A stretch of 6,365 nt of DNA from contig JBBAFS010000083.1 in assembly GCA_041655255.1 (NCBI GenBank), positions 1 to 6,365 of the forward strand, written 5' to 3'. How positions within the stretch are numbered: position 1 is the stretch's first letter; every line of letters starts with the position of its first letter. Origin of the DNA: JBBAFS01 sp041655255. GTDB taxonomy: Bacteria; Spirochaetota; Spirochaetia; Sphaerochaetales; Sphaerochaetaceae. The notes below the pieces were generated by a model. It was not told where the DNA came from, did not search any database, and was given only the letters and a program-made list of their open reading frames with translations. The position numbers and the translations under genes were made by a program. Shown piece by piece: positions 5,580-6,365 of the stretch.

Positions 5580-6365
5580 TCATAATAAAACGGTAGCACC
5601 CAATTGCCGTTGGTGCAAGCATTTTATGGGGTAAACGTCTGTTTGATAGGCAAAGAGCGCTATTTGATCCCCCAGAGCATCAACAGTGTGACTTTGGTCA
5701 CTAAGGATGTAAAAAGCAGAGCCACTTCCACTGAGTAATCCAAAAACATCTTTTTCGTTATCGACAAGAGCTTTAAGATCTCGATAAAGAGGTGTTAAGG
5801 GGGTGACAACTTGTTCAAAGTCGTTTACAAAATTCCACTTTTTCACCGCTTTATTGTATATCTCTTCTAAGTGTTCTTTATGTTTTAGTTCTTCTTGAGA
5901 GGCTCTCATTTGATCAAGTTGGTTATACGCCCATGGCGTAGAGATACTGAGATCTTGAGGGATAACAATAAGTCCCTCAAGATCTTCTCTACTTTTTATA
6001 GGAGAGAGAATCTCTCCCTTACCAGTAACGTAAGAGAGTGGTTCATCAGCGATGAAAAAAGGGACATCTGAACCTATATAAGTGCCCAGTTCTAACAGCT
6101 TTGAGTGAGAAAGAGCGTATCCACTTGCTTGTTGTAAGAGTTGTAAAGTTGAAGCTGCATTACTTGAGCCTCCTCCTAACCCCGATTGAAGTGGAATTCT
6201 TTTGTTACAATGAATGTGGATATGAGCAGTTAGATTTGCTTCAACAAGAAAACTCTTAGCTGCTTGAACCATGGAATTATTTTTGGGTAACTCATGCCCG
6301 GTGACACTACACTCAATGGTGGTAGTACTACGAGGTGTAATGGTAAGAGTGATCTCATCGTGTAA
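5580..6365 (-). CDS. ispE: 4-diphosphocytidyl-2-C-methyl-D-erythritol kinase IspE, 5' end cut by window edge
   Basis: IspE phosphorylates the 2-hydroxyl of CDP-methylerythritol with ATP, a step of the non-mevalonate (MEP) isoprenoid pathway; it is a cytoplasmic GHMP kinase. The frame is open to the right edge and 261 residues are visible. From the usual length (about 290) roughly 30 N-terminal residues are missing, including the PAKINL and DGYH motifs. The visible part starts with a beta-strand region (DEITLTITPR), then VTGHELPKNNSMVQAAKSF at about 21-39, where the NSM corresponds to the family NLv..A segment. The ATP-binding loop SGLGGGSSNAAS is at 61-72, GSDVPFF with the likely catalytic Asp100 at 98-104, and the third GHMP motif LSGSGSAFYI at 211-220. 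The internal ATG at 6272 is not the start, because conserved IspE sequence continues upstream of it. The stop is TGA at 5580-5582, 21 nt before spoVG. Confidence 0.95.
   Translation of the reverse strand, partial: LHDEITLTITPRSTTTIECSVTGHELPKNNSMVQAAKSFLVEANLTAHIHIHCNKRIPLQSGLGGGSSNAASTLQLLQQASGYALSHSKLLELGTYIGSDVPFFIADEPLSYVTGKGEILSPIKSREDLEGLIVIPQDLSISTPWAYNQLDQMRASQEELKHKEHLEEIYNKAVKKWNFVNDFEQVVTPLTPLYRDLKALVDNEKDVFGLLSGSGSAFYILSDQSHTVDALGDQIALFAYQTDVYPIKCLHQRQLGATVLL

Noticed and set aside
5182..5634. Plus-strand frames across spoVG and its spacers
   Set aside because: Antisense to spoVG, with no domain, no convincing ribosome site and no other plus-strand gene nearby.
6270..6272. ATG as the true start of ispE
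   Set aside because: The frame stays open to the window edge and the upstream residues (DEITLTITPR, VTGHELPKNN) match IspE, so the start lies outside the window.
1..6365. Mobile elements, CRISPR arrays, defence or phage genes
   Set aside because: No transposase, integrase, repeat-spacer array, inverted-repeat ends or abrupt composition change was seen; all coding capacity is taken by core genes.

Overview
The window is a stretch of bacterial core-genome DNA in which every recognisable gene lies on the minus strand, so transcription runs from high to low coordinates. In that order it holds: ispE (5' end outside the window), spoVG, a tRNA-Gln(UUG) gene, rplY (L25/CTC form), pth, tilS, ftsH and lepA (3' part outside the window). 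Coding density is very high. The only spacer of any size is the 112 nt between spoVG and the tRNA gene, and no stretch of 300 bases lacks a gene.

The order spoVG - tRNA-Gln - rplY - pth - tilS - ftsH, together with the moderately low GC content and a FtsH with a long hydrophilic N-terminus, suggests a spirochaete (a Spirochaetales/Borrelia-Treponema type relative). This assignment comes from recalled gene order, not from a search. TAA, TAG and TGA all serve as stops, so the standard bacterial code applies. The cluster resembles a condensed form of the Bacillus region ispE-purR-yabJ-spoVG-glmU-prs-ctc-pth ... tilS-hprT-ftsH.

Region by region: 5580-6365 encodes the isoprenoid kinase IspE. 5271-5558 encodes the nucleic-acid-binding regulator SpoVG. 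5159-5270 is a spacer with a strong hairpin and a possible promoter. 5087-5158 is tRNA-Gln, only 21 nt upstream of rplY. 3837-5065 encodes L25 and peptidyl-tRNA hydrolase. 2504-3865 encodes the tRNA-Ile lysidine synthetase, overlapping pth by 29 nt. 529-2517 encodes the membrane protease FtsH, overlapping tilS by 14 nt. 1-507 encodes the GTPase domain of LepA/EF4. Most of the set serves translation (a tRNA, a ribosomal protein, peptidyl-tRNA recycling, tRNA decoding, elongation/assembly), with FtsH adding membrane protein quality control. The overlaps and short gaps point to a co-transcribed, translationally coupled operon.

I see no mobile element, CRISPR array, phage gene or evidently new multi-gene system. 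The most notable points are: pth has no ATG, GTG or TTG start that preserves its active site and appears to start at CTG behind a consensus ribosome binding site; the spoVG-tRNA spacer contains a strong hairpin and promoter-like boxes; and a tRNA is embedded in the protein operon so that its processing would create the rplY mRNA leader.
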